From assembly GCA_015179125.1 (NCBI GenBank), contig WHVA01000032.1:62001-126000 (forward strand): 64,000 nt of DNA, given 5' to 3'. Source of the DNA: Gautieria morchelliformis. Taxonomy: Eukaryota; Basidiomycota; Agaricomycetes; Gomphales; Gomphaceae. Position 1 is the first letter of the stretch. Each line of letters opens with the position of its first letter. This document shows, one piece after another, positions 1 through 9,236 of this stretch. The position numbers and the translations under genes were made by a program. The notes under the pieces are model-generated. The model was given only the letters and a program-made list of their open reading frames with translations, had not been told where the DNA came from and ran no database searches.

Positions 1-2556
1 AAGAAAAACTTCCCAAAGCCATTCTGTGAGGAAACCAGTCTGAATGAGGATGGATATCCAAAATATCGTCGTCGCAATGATGGAAGGCTGCACAATGTCA
101 GAGGTGACATGCTGGACAACAGATGGGTTGTGCCATACTCTGCCCTGCTCTTGCTCAAATTCTGGTGTCACATCAACCCTGAACTCACCATCAATGTGAG
201 GTGTATCAAGTATATCCACAAGTATCTCTACAAGGGCCATGATCAGACCACCATGGAGTTTGGTCGCACCCAGGATGAAATTAAGCAGTACCTGGACGCT
301 CGCTATGTCAGTGCTCATGAGGCCTGTTGGAGGTTGCTGGAGCGGGAAATCCACACCCAGGTGCCTGCAGTCATGGCACTGCCAGTCCATGAAAAGGACC
401 ACCACACTATCATCTTTGATCCCAACCAGGATGTGGACAACATCCTGGAAAGGGCTGAGGCAAAAAAGACACCGCTCATGGCTTACTTTGAGGCCAATGA
501 TATCTACCCTGAAGCACGTGATCTGCTCTATGTGGAGTTTCCTGAGCATTTTACCTGGCACTCACAGGACAAGGTATGGACACCACGCCAAGGAGGTTAT
601 AGCATCGGTCGCCTTCACTTTGCAAACCCTAGATCAGGAGAGAGATTTTTTGTGCGCACTCTCCTCACAGTGGTCAAGGGGGCTAGATCCTTTGAGGAGC
701 TTAGGTCAGTGGATGGCATACAATATGCTACTTACAAGGAGGCCTGTCGTGCAAGGGGACTTCTGGATGATGATCAGGAGTTGAGGTTGTGTCTCCAGGA
801 AGCCAGTGGCATGAAAACAGGTGCTCAGCTCAGACATCTCTTTGCCACCATCCTTGGCCATTGCAATCCATCGGGCCCCGGCAGACTATGGGATGGCTTC
901 AGGGAGCACATATGTGATGATCTCAGACATCAGCTCCAAATCAGACATGGTATGCAGGATCCACAGGACGATCAGGTTTATGATTTTGGCCTCTTTCTCT
1001 TGGAAAAAATCCTCCAGCAGGGTGGAATGTCCTTGAGCAGCTTTGATGATATGCCTCGGGTGGCAGGCGAGTGGGAGGCCCTCATTGGAAACAGGTTCAT
1101 AGCTGAGCAGAGGGACTATGACCGTGTTGAAGAGAGGAACATAGCTGATGAGGAGGTTCCCAGGCTGAATGAGGGGCAAAGGTCCACGCATGATCAGATA
1201 TTACGGTCGGCACTGACCAGAGATGCTCATGGGAAACCTGATGGACAAATGTTTTTTGTCACTGGCTCAGGTGGCGCCGGGAAATCATTCACATGGAACA
1301 CTCTAATCCACTCCTGTAGAGCGGAGAGCCTCATTGTGATTGCAGTAGCCTCATCTGCAATGGCTGCACTTATCCTCACTAAGGGTACAACCTCTCATAG
1401 CATGCTTGGAATTCCCATTCCTGTCCATGAGCGCTCTTTCTCCTCCATCAAAAAGAACTCTGACAAGGCTGACATGCTGAGACAGGCCAGTCTCCTCATC
1501 TGGGATGAGGCTGCAATGCAGCATCGCCATGCCATAGAGGCCATTGACAGGACACTGAGGGATTTCCTTGACCAGCCTGACAGACCCTTTGGTGGCATCA
1601 CGGTGGCCTTTGGAGGTGACTTTCAGCAGACTCTCCCAATTGTCCCTAAAGGCTCCAAGGAGGATATCGTGGGAGCTACCCTTCAGAAGTCATATCTGTG
1701 GCCAAAGATCAAGGTCCTCCATCTGACAGAGAACATGCGGGTGAGAAATGACCCTGACAGAGCCAGGTTTGCAGAATGGCTGCAGAATGTGGGCCAGGGA
1801 AAGGATCTCCCACTAGATCATACGTTCTCACTCCCTCCTCACATGGTTTGTGGCCCTGGAATTGAAGATCTGATCCAGGAAATATACCCTGGCATTGGCA
1901 ATCATGTCCCTGCCCAAGACAATTACTTTTTGGAGCGTGCCATCCTCTGTGCCAGAAACACTGAGGTCAATGAGATCAATTCCATGGTGTTTAGGGAGTT
2001 TCCAGGTGATGCTCAGGTCTTGCACTGTGCAAATTCCATTGAAGAGTCCGACGATGCAGATCGGTATCCTGTGGAGTATCTGAATTCCATAGAGATGGGC
2101 TGTCTTCCTCCTGCTCGCTTGGAAGTCAAGCCTGGAGTGCCTCTGATGCTGTTGCGCAATTTGGATCAGAAGCAAGGACTATGCAATGGGACAAGGTTGC
2201 GGTTGGTGAGGATAAGCATTAGAGTGTTGGAGGTCAGGATCATCTCAGGTCCATGTGCAGGAAATATTGCTTTCATCCCCAGGATCATCATTAAGCCATC
2301 AGAGGGAGAGTTGCCATTTGTGCTGAAAAGGAGGCAGTTTCCAGTGCGTTTGGCATTTGCAATGACTATCAACAAGTCTCAGGGACAGTCTTTGGGTACG
2401 GTTGGGCTGGACCTGAGATATCCAGTGTTTGGACATGGTCAGTTGTATGTTGGTGTATCAAGAGGGACCAACTGGAACAGAGTGAAGGTCTTGCTTGAGG
2501 AGGGTTTGGACACAACCAACATTGTATATAAAGATGTATTACTTAGAGCTCCTTGA
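1..2556 (+). CDS. Helitron Rep/Pif1-like helicase (partial, N-terminus outside window)
   Basis: The frame is open from base 1, so the ATG at 109 is internal and not the start. The first part is the Helitron_like_N/Rep region, with the double-tyrosine motif KYIHKY (Tyr codons at 211 and 223). It is followed by a Pif1-family helicase: Walker A GSGGAGKS at about 1264-1287, Walker B LLIWDEAA, GGDFQQTLPIV, and near the C-terminus TINKSQGQSL and YVGVSRG. The protein would nick and unwind DNA for rolling-circle transposition. The visible part is 851 codons with no internal stop, so this copy may be functional; that cannot be judged without the missing N-terminus. Confidence 0.95.
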   Translation, partial: KKNFPKPFCEETSLNEDGYPKYRRRNDGRLHNVRGDMLDNRWVVPYSALLLLKFWCHINPELTINVRCIKYIHKYLYKGHDQTTMEFGRTQDEIKQYLDARYVSAHEACWRLLEREIHTQVPAVMALPVHEKDHHTIIFDPNQDVDNILERAEAKKTPLMAYFEANDIYPEARDLLYVEFPEHFTWHSQDKVWTPRQGGYSIGRLHFANPRSGERFFVRTLLTVVKGARSFEELRSVDGIQYATYKEACRARGLLDDDQELRLCLQEASGMKTGAQLRHLFATILGHCNPSGPGRLWDGFREHICDDLRHQLQIRHGMQDPQDDQVYDFGLFLLEKILQQGGMSLSSFDDMPRVAGEWEALIGNRFIAEQRDYDRVEERNIADEEVPRLNEGQRSTHDQILRSALTRDAHGKPDGQMFFVTGSGGAGKSFTWNTLIHSCRAESLIVIAVASSAMAALILTKGTTSHSMLGIPIPVHERSFSSIKKNSDKADMLRQASLLIWDEAAMQHRHAIEAIDRTLRDFLDQPDRPFGGITVAFGGDFQQTLPIVPKGSKEDIVGATLQKSYLWPKIKVLHLTENMRVRNDPDRARFAEWLQNVGQGKDLPLDHTFSLPPHMVCGPGIEDLIQEIYPGIGNHVPAQDNYFLERAILCARNTEVNEINSMVFREFPGDAQVLHCANSIEESDDADRYPVEYLNSIEMGCLPPARLEVKPGVPLMLLRNLDQKQGLCNGTRLRLVRISIRVLEVRIISGPCAGNIAFIPRIIIKPSEGELPFVLKRRQFPVRLAFAMTINKSQGQSLGTVGLDLRYPVFGHGQLYVGVSRGTNWNRVKVLLEEGLDTTNIVYKDVLLRAP

Positions 2557-2705
2557 TTTTTTTATATCCACTTCTCTTCATATGGTTTATGTGTGTTACT
2601 TGATTTTACTTGATGCAAATTGGTTACTTTTATTTTCCCCAATGCACTTGACCTTACCGATGCGTTTGACCTACACCCCCGCGCGAAGCGCGGGTACCCA
2701 CCTAG
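1..2705 (+). mobile_element. Helitron copy 1, 5'-truncated by the window edge
   Basis: Rolling-circle (Helitron) transposon. One open frame runs from base 1 to 2556 and encodes the Rep/helicase. The 3' end is diagnostic: a GC hairpin at 2678-2694 (CCCGCGC, GAA loop, GCGCGGG), then CTAG at 2702-2705, followed by the target T. The 5' end lies before the window. A second copy with about the same coding sequence and the same terminus follows directly, so the family was active recently enough for copies to stay very alike. Confidence 0.93.
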
Positions 2706-2706
2706 T
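2676..2706 (+). repeat. Helitron 3' terminus (hairpin + CTAG|T)
   Basis: Hairpin 2678-2694, about 7 nt of spacer, CTAG, then a T. This fits the known Helitron rule of a 3' hairpin followed by CTRR and insertion between A and T. An almost identical terminus occurs at 5305-5336. Confidence 0.92.
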
Positions 2707-5170
2707 CAGAGGAAAGGTATGGACACCACGCCAAGGAGGTTATAGCATCGGTCGCCTTCACTTTGCAAGCCCTAAATCAGGAGAGAGATTTTTTGTGCGC
2801 ACTCTCCTCACAGTGGTCAAGGGGGCTAGATCCTTTGAGGAGCTTAGGTCAGTGGATGGCATACAATATGCTACTTACAAGGAGGCCTGTCGTGCAAGGG
2901 GACTTCTGGATGATGATCAGGAGCCAAGGTTGTGTCTCCAGGAAGCCAGTGCCATGAAAACAGGTGCTCAGCTGAGACATCTCTTTGCCACCATCCTTGG
3001 CCATTGCAATCCATCGCAGCCTGGCAGACTATGGGACGGCTTCAAGGAGCACATATGTGATGATCTCAGACATCAGCTCCAAATCAGACACCGTATGCAT
3101 GATCCACAGGATCATCAGGTTTATGATTTCGGCCTCTTTCTCTTGGAAAAAATCCTCCAGCAGGGTGGAATGTCCTTGAGCAGCTTTGATGATATGCCTC
3201 GGGTGGCAGGCGAGTGGGAGGCCCTCATTGGAAACAGGTTCATAGCTGAGCAGAGGGACTATGACCCTGTTGAAGAGAGGGAAAAGGCTGATGAGGAGGT
3301 TCCCAAGCTGAATATGGGGCAAAGGTCTGCGCATGATCAGATATTACGGTCGGCACTGACCAAAGATGCTCGGGGCAAACCTGACGGACAAATGTTTTTC
3401 GTCACTGGCTCAGGTGGTGCAGGGAAATCGTTCATGTGGAACACTCTAATCCACTCCTGTAGAGCGGAGAGCCTCATTGTGATTGCAGTAGCCTCATCTG
3501 CAATGGCTGCACTTATCCTCACTAAGGGTACAACCTCTCATAGCATGCTTGGAATTCCCATTCCTGTCCATGAGCGCTCTCTCTCCTCCATCAGAAAGAA
3601 CTCTGACAAGGCTGACATGCTGAGAAAGGCCAGTCTCCTCATCTGGGATGAGGCTGCAATGCAGCATCGCCATGCCATAGAGGCCATTGACAGGACACTG
3701 AGGGATTTCCTTGACCAGCATGACCGACCCTTTGGTGGCATCACAGTCGCATTTGGAGGTGACTTTCAGCAGACTCTCCCAATTGTCCCTAAAGGTTCCA
3801 AGGAGGATATCGTGGGAGCTACCCTTCAGAAGTCATATCTGTGGCCAAAGATCAAGGTCCTCCATCTGACAGAGAACATGCGGGTGAGAAATGACCCTGA
3901 CAGAGCCAGATTTGCAGAATGGCTGCAGAATGTGGGCCAGGGAAAGGATCTCCCACTGGATCATACTGTCAGGGGACACCCTGTTTTCCATTTCCAGTTC
4001 CGACACCACACCCAGTTCCGACTCCATTTCCGACTCCGCTTCCGGTTCCGATTCCATCTCCGCATCCGCTTTCGGGAACGATTCCGCTTCTGGGAGAACT
4101 TCCACCAGTTCCGTTCGCCTTGCCAGTTCCACTCCAATTTCCGACTTCCGCCCCGGAACAGTGTCGGAAATCAAGCGACTCGCATAATAGGTAGCATCAA
4201 GGGTCGATCAAGGGTCAGGGGGATGCAGGGTTGATGGCGGGTGCCAAGTGTTGTCCCTGGCTGCGCAGCGTAGTATAATACGGGCTCGCTGACATTGGGG
4301 GTCCTTAGACTTTTCTCTTTGGATTTCCCCTTGTCAGGTGAGAACCCCTTCTCTTGTATGCTCTGTTCATTTATACATACTTTGGATTTCCCCTTGTCAG
4401 TTGTGTGGTAGTGTGATCTCCACGACTAGCCAGGGTTGCCCTTACACATACCCTCTCACTCCCTCAACACATGGTTTGTAGATCTGATCCAGGAAATATA
4501 CCCTGGCATTGGCAATCCAGTCCCTGCCCGGGATGATTACTTTTTGGAGCGGGCCATCCTCTGTGCCAGAAACACTGAGGTCAATGAGATCAATTCCATG
4601 GTGTTTAGGGAGTTTCCAGGTGATGCTCAGGTCTTGCACTGTGCAAATTCCATTACAGAATCCGATGATGCAGATAGGTATCCTGCAGAGTATCTGAATT
4701 CCATAGAGATGGGCTGTCTTCCTCCTGCTCGCTTGGAAGTCAAGCCTGGAGTGCCTCTGATGCTGTTGCGCAATTTGGATCAGAGGCAAGGACTATGCAA
4801 TGGGACAAGGCTGCGGTTGGTGAGGATGAACATTAGAGTGTTGGAGGTCAGGATCATCTCGGGTCCACATGCAGGAAATATTGCTTTCATCCCCAGGATC
4901 ATCATTAAGCCATCAGAGGGAGAATTCCCATTTGTGCTGCAAAGGAGGCAGTTTCCAGTGCATTTGGCATTTGCAATGACTATCAACAAGTCTCAGGGAC
5001 AGTCTTTGGGTACGGTTGGGCTGGACCTGAGATATCCAGTGTTTGGACATGGTCAATTGTATGTTGGTGTATCAAGGGGGACCAACTGGAACAGGGTTAA
5101 GGTCTTGCTTGAGGAGGGTGTGCAAACCACAAATATTGTATATGAAGATGTATTGCTTAGAGCTCCTTGA
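2707..5170 (+). pseudogene. Helitron helicase remnant (copy 2)
   Basis: Two blocks, about 2710-3966 and 4447-5170, correspond to the middle and C-terminal part of the Pif1-like helicase of copy 1. They include Walker A GSGGAGKS, DEAAMQ, GGDFQQTLP, and the C-terminal TINKSQGQSL and YVGVSRG motifs. The Rep part is absent from this stretch and the coding frame is split by the LTR insertion, so the copy cannot make a full protein. Differences from copy 1 are scattered substitutions. Confidence 0.9.
3967..4446 (+). mobile_element. Solo LTR, Ty3/gypsy-type, with 5-bp target duplication
   Basis: A 480-bp insert in Helitron copy 2, bounded by TG...CA (TGTCAGGGGACACC at the left, GGGTTGCCCTTACA at the right) and flanked by the duplication CATAC (3962-3966 and 4447-4451). 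The termini, and an inner TTTTCTCTTTGGAT stretch, match the LTR at 8806-9222, so it belongs to the same gypsy family. No internal region remains: a fossil left by LTR-LTR recombination. It is younger than Helitron copy 2, which it interrupts. Confidence 0.9.
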
Positions 5171-5304
5171 ACTGTAACATTCACTTCCCTGATACAATTT
5201 ACTTAGTATTTACTTAGTATACTTTTTCTTGATGCAAGTTTTTATTGTCTCAATGCCTTGTGAATTTACTGATGCATTTGACCTTACCGATGCATTTGAC
5301 CTAA

Positions 5305-5336
5305 ACCCCCGCGCGAAGCGCGGGTACCCACCTAGT
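5305..5336 (+). repeat. Helitron 3' terminus of copy 2
   Basis: The same GC hairpin (5308-5324) and CTAG (5332-5335) followed by T as at 2676-2706. It marks the right edge of the Helitron block and the left edge of the TPR gene island. Confidence 0.92.
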
Positions 5337-5592
5337 AGCGCCTGGCGAACAGGTGGATCGTCTCCAGCGCTAACTTAGAATTACATAACACATCCAACGA
5401 ACGCGCGTAACCTTGGCATGGACTATAACAGCATTCCACTCATAGTACGTGCTATTCGACAATGTCTGTTACCGAGTTCGAACTTATGATTCAGGGTGAG
5501 AACACTTTGGCAGCAGCCGCCTCAGAACCAACCCTGCGAGATCGCCTCAACCCTGTACGCCACAGCGACTTTTCCGAGAGGTTTGCGCTAAT

Positions 5593-8266
5593 GTCTCCGT
5601 TCTATTAGGACGGTCACATTCCCCGGAAAAGCCCTGTCGGGACTGCTGACTTAGTTAACAAAACATCCCAGGGGCAGGCTGTCGCATCTTCTGATTCGCC
5701 AGAGACATCAGCTCCACCTGACACCGACGATCGGATAGAACACGGTCATCAGGAAGGTGTGGAGACCACAACTTCATCGTTCAGAGAAACACTTGTTCTG
5801 GAACCTGCCCTGCATTCTGATCCAGCCACCTCCCTCGCCACCTGTGGAACACGACGTAACGAGTCTGGTGAACAGGAAGACTTGAATTTTATCATTTCAC
5901 TTCATCGAGAGGCACTCGACCTGTTCCCCGCACTGCATCCTGGCCGATCCACCTCCCTCAACGTCATCGCAACTGCGCTCTCGACACGATTTGAGCAGTC
6001 CGGTCGACACGAAGACCTGGAGGAGGCAATTTCATTGCATCGAGAAGCACTTGAGCTGCGACCTGCACCGCATCCTGGCCGATCCTCCTCCCTCAACAAC
6101 ATCGCAACTGTACTCTCGACACGGTTTGGGCAGTCCGGTCGACACGAAGACCTGGAGGAGGCGATTTCATTGCATCGAGAAGCACTTGAGCTGCGAGCTG
6201 CACCACATCCTGGCCGATCCTCCTCCCTCAACAGCATCGCAAATGCACTCTCGACACGGTTTGAGCAGTCCGGTCGACACGGAGACCTGGAGGAGGCGAT
6301 TTCGTTGCATCGAGAAGCACTCGAGCTGCGATCTGCACCGCATCCTGACCGATCCTTCTCCCTCAACAACATCGCAACTGTACTCTCGACACGGTTTGAA
6401 CAGTCCGGTCGACACGAAGACCTGGAGGAGGCGATTTCATTGCTTCGAGAAGCACTCGAGCTGCTCCCGGCACCGCATCCTGGCCGATCCCACTTCCTCA
6501 ACAACATCGCAAATGCACTCTTGACACGGTTTAAGCAGTCCGGTCGACATGAAGACCTGGAGGAGGCGATTTCATTGCTTCGAGAAGCACTCGAGCTGCG
6601 ACCTGCGCCGCATCCTGACCGACCCAACTTCCTCAACAACATCGCAAATGTGCTCTCGACACGGTTTGAGCAGTCCGGTCGATACGAAGACCTGGAGGAG
6701 GCGGTTTCATTGCATCGAGAAGCACTCGAGCTGCGACCTGCACCGCATCCTGGCCGATCCTCCTCCCTCAACAACATCGCAAATGTACTCTCGAAACGGT
6801 TTGAGCAGTCCGGTCGACACGAAGACCTGGAGGAGGCGATTTCATTGCATCGAGAAGTACTCGAGCTGCTCCCGGCACCGCATCCTGGCCGATCCCACTT
6901 CCTCAACAACATCGCAAATGCACTCTTGACACGGTTTAAGCAGTCCGGTCGACACGAAGACCTGGAGGAGGCGATTTCATTGCTTCGAGAAGCACTCGAC
7001 CTGCGACCTGCGCCGCATCCTGACCGACCCAACTTCCTCAACAACATCGCAAATGCACTCTTGACACGGTTTGAGCAGTCCGGTCGATACGAAGACCTAG
7101 AGGAGGCCATTTCATTGCATCGAGAAATACTCGAGCTGCGACCTGCACCGCATCCTGGCCGATCCTCCTCCCTCAACAACACCGCAAATGTACTCTCGAA
7201 ACGGTTTGAGCAGTCCGGTCGACACGAAGACCTGGAGGAGGCGATTTCATTGCTTCGAGAAGCACTCGAGCTGTTCCCGGCACTGCATCCTGGCCGATCC
7301 TCCTCCCTCAACAACATCGCAAATGTGCTCTCGAAACGGTTTGAGCAGTCCGGTCGACACGAAGACCTGGAGGAGGCGATTTCATTGCTTCGAGAAGCAC
7401 TTGAGCTGCGACCTGCACCGCATCCTGGCCGATCCTCCTCCCTCAACAACATCGGAACTGCACTCTTGACACGGTTTAAGCAGTCCGGTTGACACGAAGA
7501 CCTGGAGGAGGCGATTTCATTTCTTCGAGAGGCACTCGAGTTGCGACCTGCACCGCATTCTGACCGATCCCTCTTCCTCAACAACATCGCAAATGCGCTC
7601 TCGACACGGTTTGAGCAGTCCGGTCGACACGAAGATCTGGAGGAGGCGATTTCATTGCTTCGAGAAGCACTCGAGCTGCTCCCTCCACTGCATCCTAGCC
7701 GATCCCACTTCCTCAACAACATCGCAAATGCACTCTCGACACGGTTTGAGAAGTCCGGTCGACACGAAGACCTGGAGGAGGCGATTTCATTTCTTCGAAA
7801 AGCACTCGAGCTGCTCCCGGCACCGCATCCTGTCAGATCCTCCTCCCTCAACAATATCGCATGTGTACTCTCGGCACACTTTGAGCAGTCCGGTCGACAC
7901 GAAGACCTGGAGGAGGCGATTTCATTGCATCGAGAAGCACTCGAGCTGCGACCTGCATCGCATCCTGACCGATCCGCCTCCCTCAGCAACGTGGTACATG
8001 TGCTCTCGAAACGGTTTAGGCAGTACGGTCGACACGAAGACCTGGAGGAGGCGATTTCATTGCTTCGAGAAGCACTCGAGCTGCTCCCGGCACCGCATCC
8101 TGGCCGATCCTCCTCCCTCACCGACATTGCAAATATACTCTCGACACGGCTTGAGCAGTCTGGTCGAGATGAACATCTGGAGGAGGCGATTTCATTGCAT
8201 CAAGAAGCACTTGAGCTGCGACCTGCACCGCATCCTCTCCGATCCACTTGGTTGTCGTTAGATTAA
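5593..8266 (+). pseudogene. TPR-repeat protein gene with one in-frame stop (start exons uncertain)
   Basis: One frame covers a long tetratricopeptide array of the type common in Agaricomycete TPR/CHAT or NB-ARC-TPR proteins (consensus around HEDLEEAISLHREALEL and LNNIANVLSTRF). The frame is open upstream to about 5610, after a possible acceptor CTATTAG; small upstream exons from an ATG at 5463 are possible but unproven. A single TGA at 7490-7492 interrupts it, exactly where other units have CGA (Arg), a C-to-T change at a CpG; the frame is open again on the other side. The array ends at 8266 with no CHAT or nucleotide-binding domain, so the gene is either a short TPR-only protein or a truncated one. 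It sits between two convergent Helitron ends. Confidence 0.75.
5866..8260 (+). repeat. 135-bp coding tandem repeat, 18 units
   Basis: The landmark CGGTCGACAC and its variants recur at exactly 135-bp steps from 6001 to 8161 (17 positions), with a diverged first unit at 5866. Each unit encodes 45 residues. Because 135 is a multiple of 3, other frames, including a 741-codon antisense frame, are open by construction. Some neighbouring pairs of units are more alike (around 6406-6675 and 6811-7080), which suggests past block duplication. Confidence 0.95.
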
Positions 8267-8323
8267 GAACAGATAGTATTCTCATGGACTGGGGATGCAA
8301 CAGTCACCCAAATATGTGGTATA

Positions 8324-8805
8324 CTAGCCAATGGACCCGTGCTTCGCATGGGGTATTTCAGGTTAACATCGCACAGGGGTAGTTAATAGAATCAAAGAAT
8401 TATTTGGTGAAATGAAACTACATACATTAAGTACAAATGGAAATACATATTTAATTAGGCTTCAGCAACACCTCTTTGTATACAATATTAGAAGTTTTGT
8501 TCCCCTCCCCTAAAAGAACATGGACTCTGTTCCAATTAGTGCCTCTTGACACTGCAACATAAAACTGTCTATGTGAAAATACCACGTATCGCAAGTCTAT
8601 TCCTACTGTGCCAAGAGACTGCCCTTGAGACTTGTTGATAGTCATGGCAAAGGCCAGCCTGACAGGAAACTGGCGACGCTGGAGCTCAAATGGCAATTGG
8701 TCTGGGGTGGGTGTCATTGTAATCCTAGGGATAAATGCACTGTCTCCTGCAAATGGTCCCAAAATGAACCTCACAAAGAGTACCCTGTTGGTCATATTTA
8801 TAATT
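8324..8805 (-). mobile_element. Helitron copy 3, 3'-end fragment, minus strand
   Basis: Read on the minus strand, the fragment ends in a hairpin (about 8335-8352), GGCTAG and a target T. Its helicase tail lies at 8451-8795. It breaks off at about 8805, where the LTR of a gypsy element begins. The sequence is diverged from copies 1 and 2, so it is a different subfamily. Its 3' end faces that of copy 2 across the TPR gene. Confidence 0.85.
8451..8795 (-). pseudogene. Helitron helicase C-terminal fragment
   Basis: Encodes the last ~115 residues of a Pif1-like Helitron helicase, with AFAMTINKSQGQSLGTVG and FYVAVSRGTNWNRVHVLL. The rest of the protein is missing because the neighbouring LTR element cuts it. 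It is homologous to the end of the 1-2556 frame but clearly divergent. Confidence 0.9.
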
Positions 8806-9222
8806 TATAAGGGCAACCTAGGCAGACGCTCTACACTCAAGCAGCGAACTGGCGAAGGGGGATCCAAAGAGAAAACTCTAGGGAACCCCTTTGCCACCTA
8901 ACTACGACTATAAGTAAACTCGGGCATGCTAGCCCGATCACTGAATGCCCGAGTTATGTAAGCAATCACGCCAGTGATAACAGGGCTGGACAGATAAGAA
9001 AGGAATGATGTCGGAAGGGGACGGAACAGGAAGGGAAATAAATGGAACACAAGACAGAAGGATGCCAAAGGCTAGGAGAAGCTCAGGGGCCACCAATGAG
9101 ACACTGCGATAAAGCATGTGATAAAGCATGTGATAATGCGCAGTGCGATAATACATGCAATAATGCACACTGCGATAAAGCACATTGCAATAAGGCAGTG
9201 TGTGATTGGTGTTCCCCTGACA
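8806..9222 (-). repeat. 3' LTR of the gypsy composite
   Basis: On the minus strand it begins TGTCAGGGGAAC at 9222 and ends GGTTGCCCTTATA at 8806, about 417 bp. Both ends match the solo LTR at 3967-4446. The part around 9103-9200 is a run of short GATAAAGCATGT-like repeats that the solo LTR lacks. No matching LTR was found at the other end of the composite. Confidence 0.82.
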
Positions 9223-9223
9223 T

Positions 9224-9236
9224 CACCCCCCCTCTA
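9224..9236 (-). promoter_or_regulatory. Polypurine tract next to the 3' LTR
   Basis: On the minus strand AGAGGGGGGGTGA lies directly before the LTR start TGTCAG. This is the expected place and composition of a plus-strand primer site in LTR elements, and it supports the LTR boundary. Confidence 0.75.

Larger units (their letters stand above)
2706..5335 (+). mobile_element. Helitron copy 2, interrupted by copy 1 and by a solo LTR
   Basis: Sequence resumes at the T after copy 1 and matches copy 1 from about base 560 onward, ending in the same hairpin and CTAG at 5332-5335. Only the 3' half of the element is in view. The join falls at a T, the expected Helitron target, so the simplest reading is that copy 1 inserted into copy 2 and the 5' half of copy 2 lies upstream of the window. 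A 480-bp solo LTR at 3967-4446 splits its helicase frame. Confidence 0.88.

Noticed and set aside
5902-8127. 741-codon antisense ORF across the TPR array
   Set aside because: The 135-bp period is a multiple of 3, so any frame lacking a stop in one unit stays open through all of them. The product is a low-complexity Ser/Arg/Cys repeat. The plus-strand TPR pattern explains the sequence.
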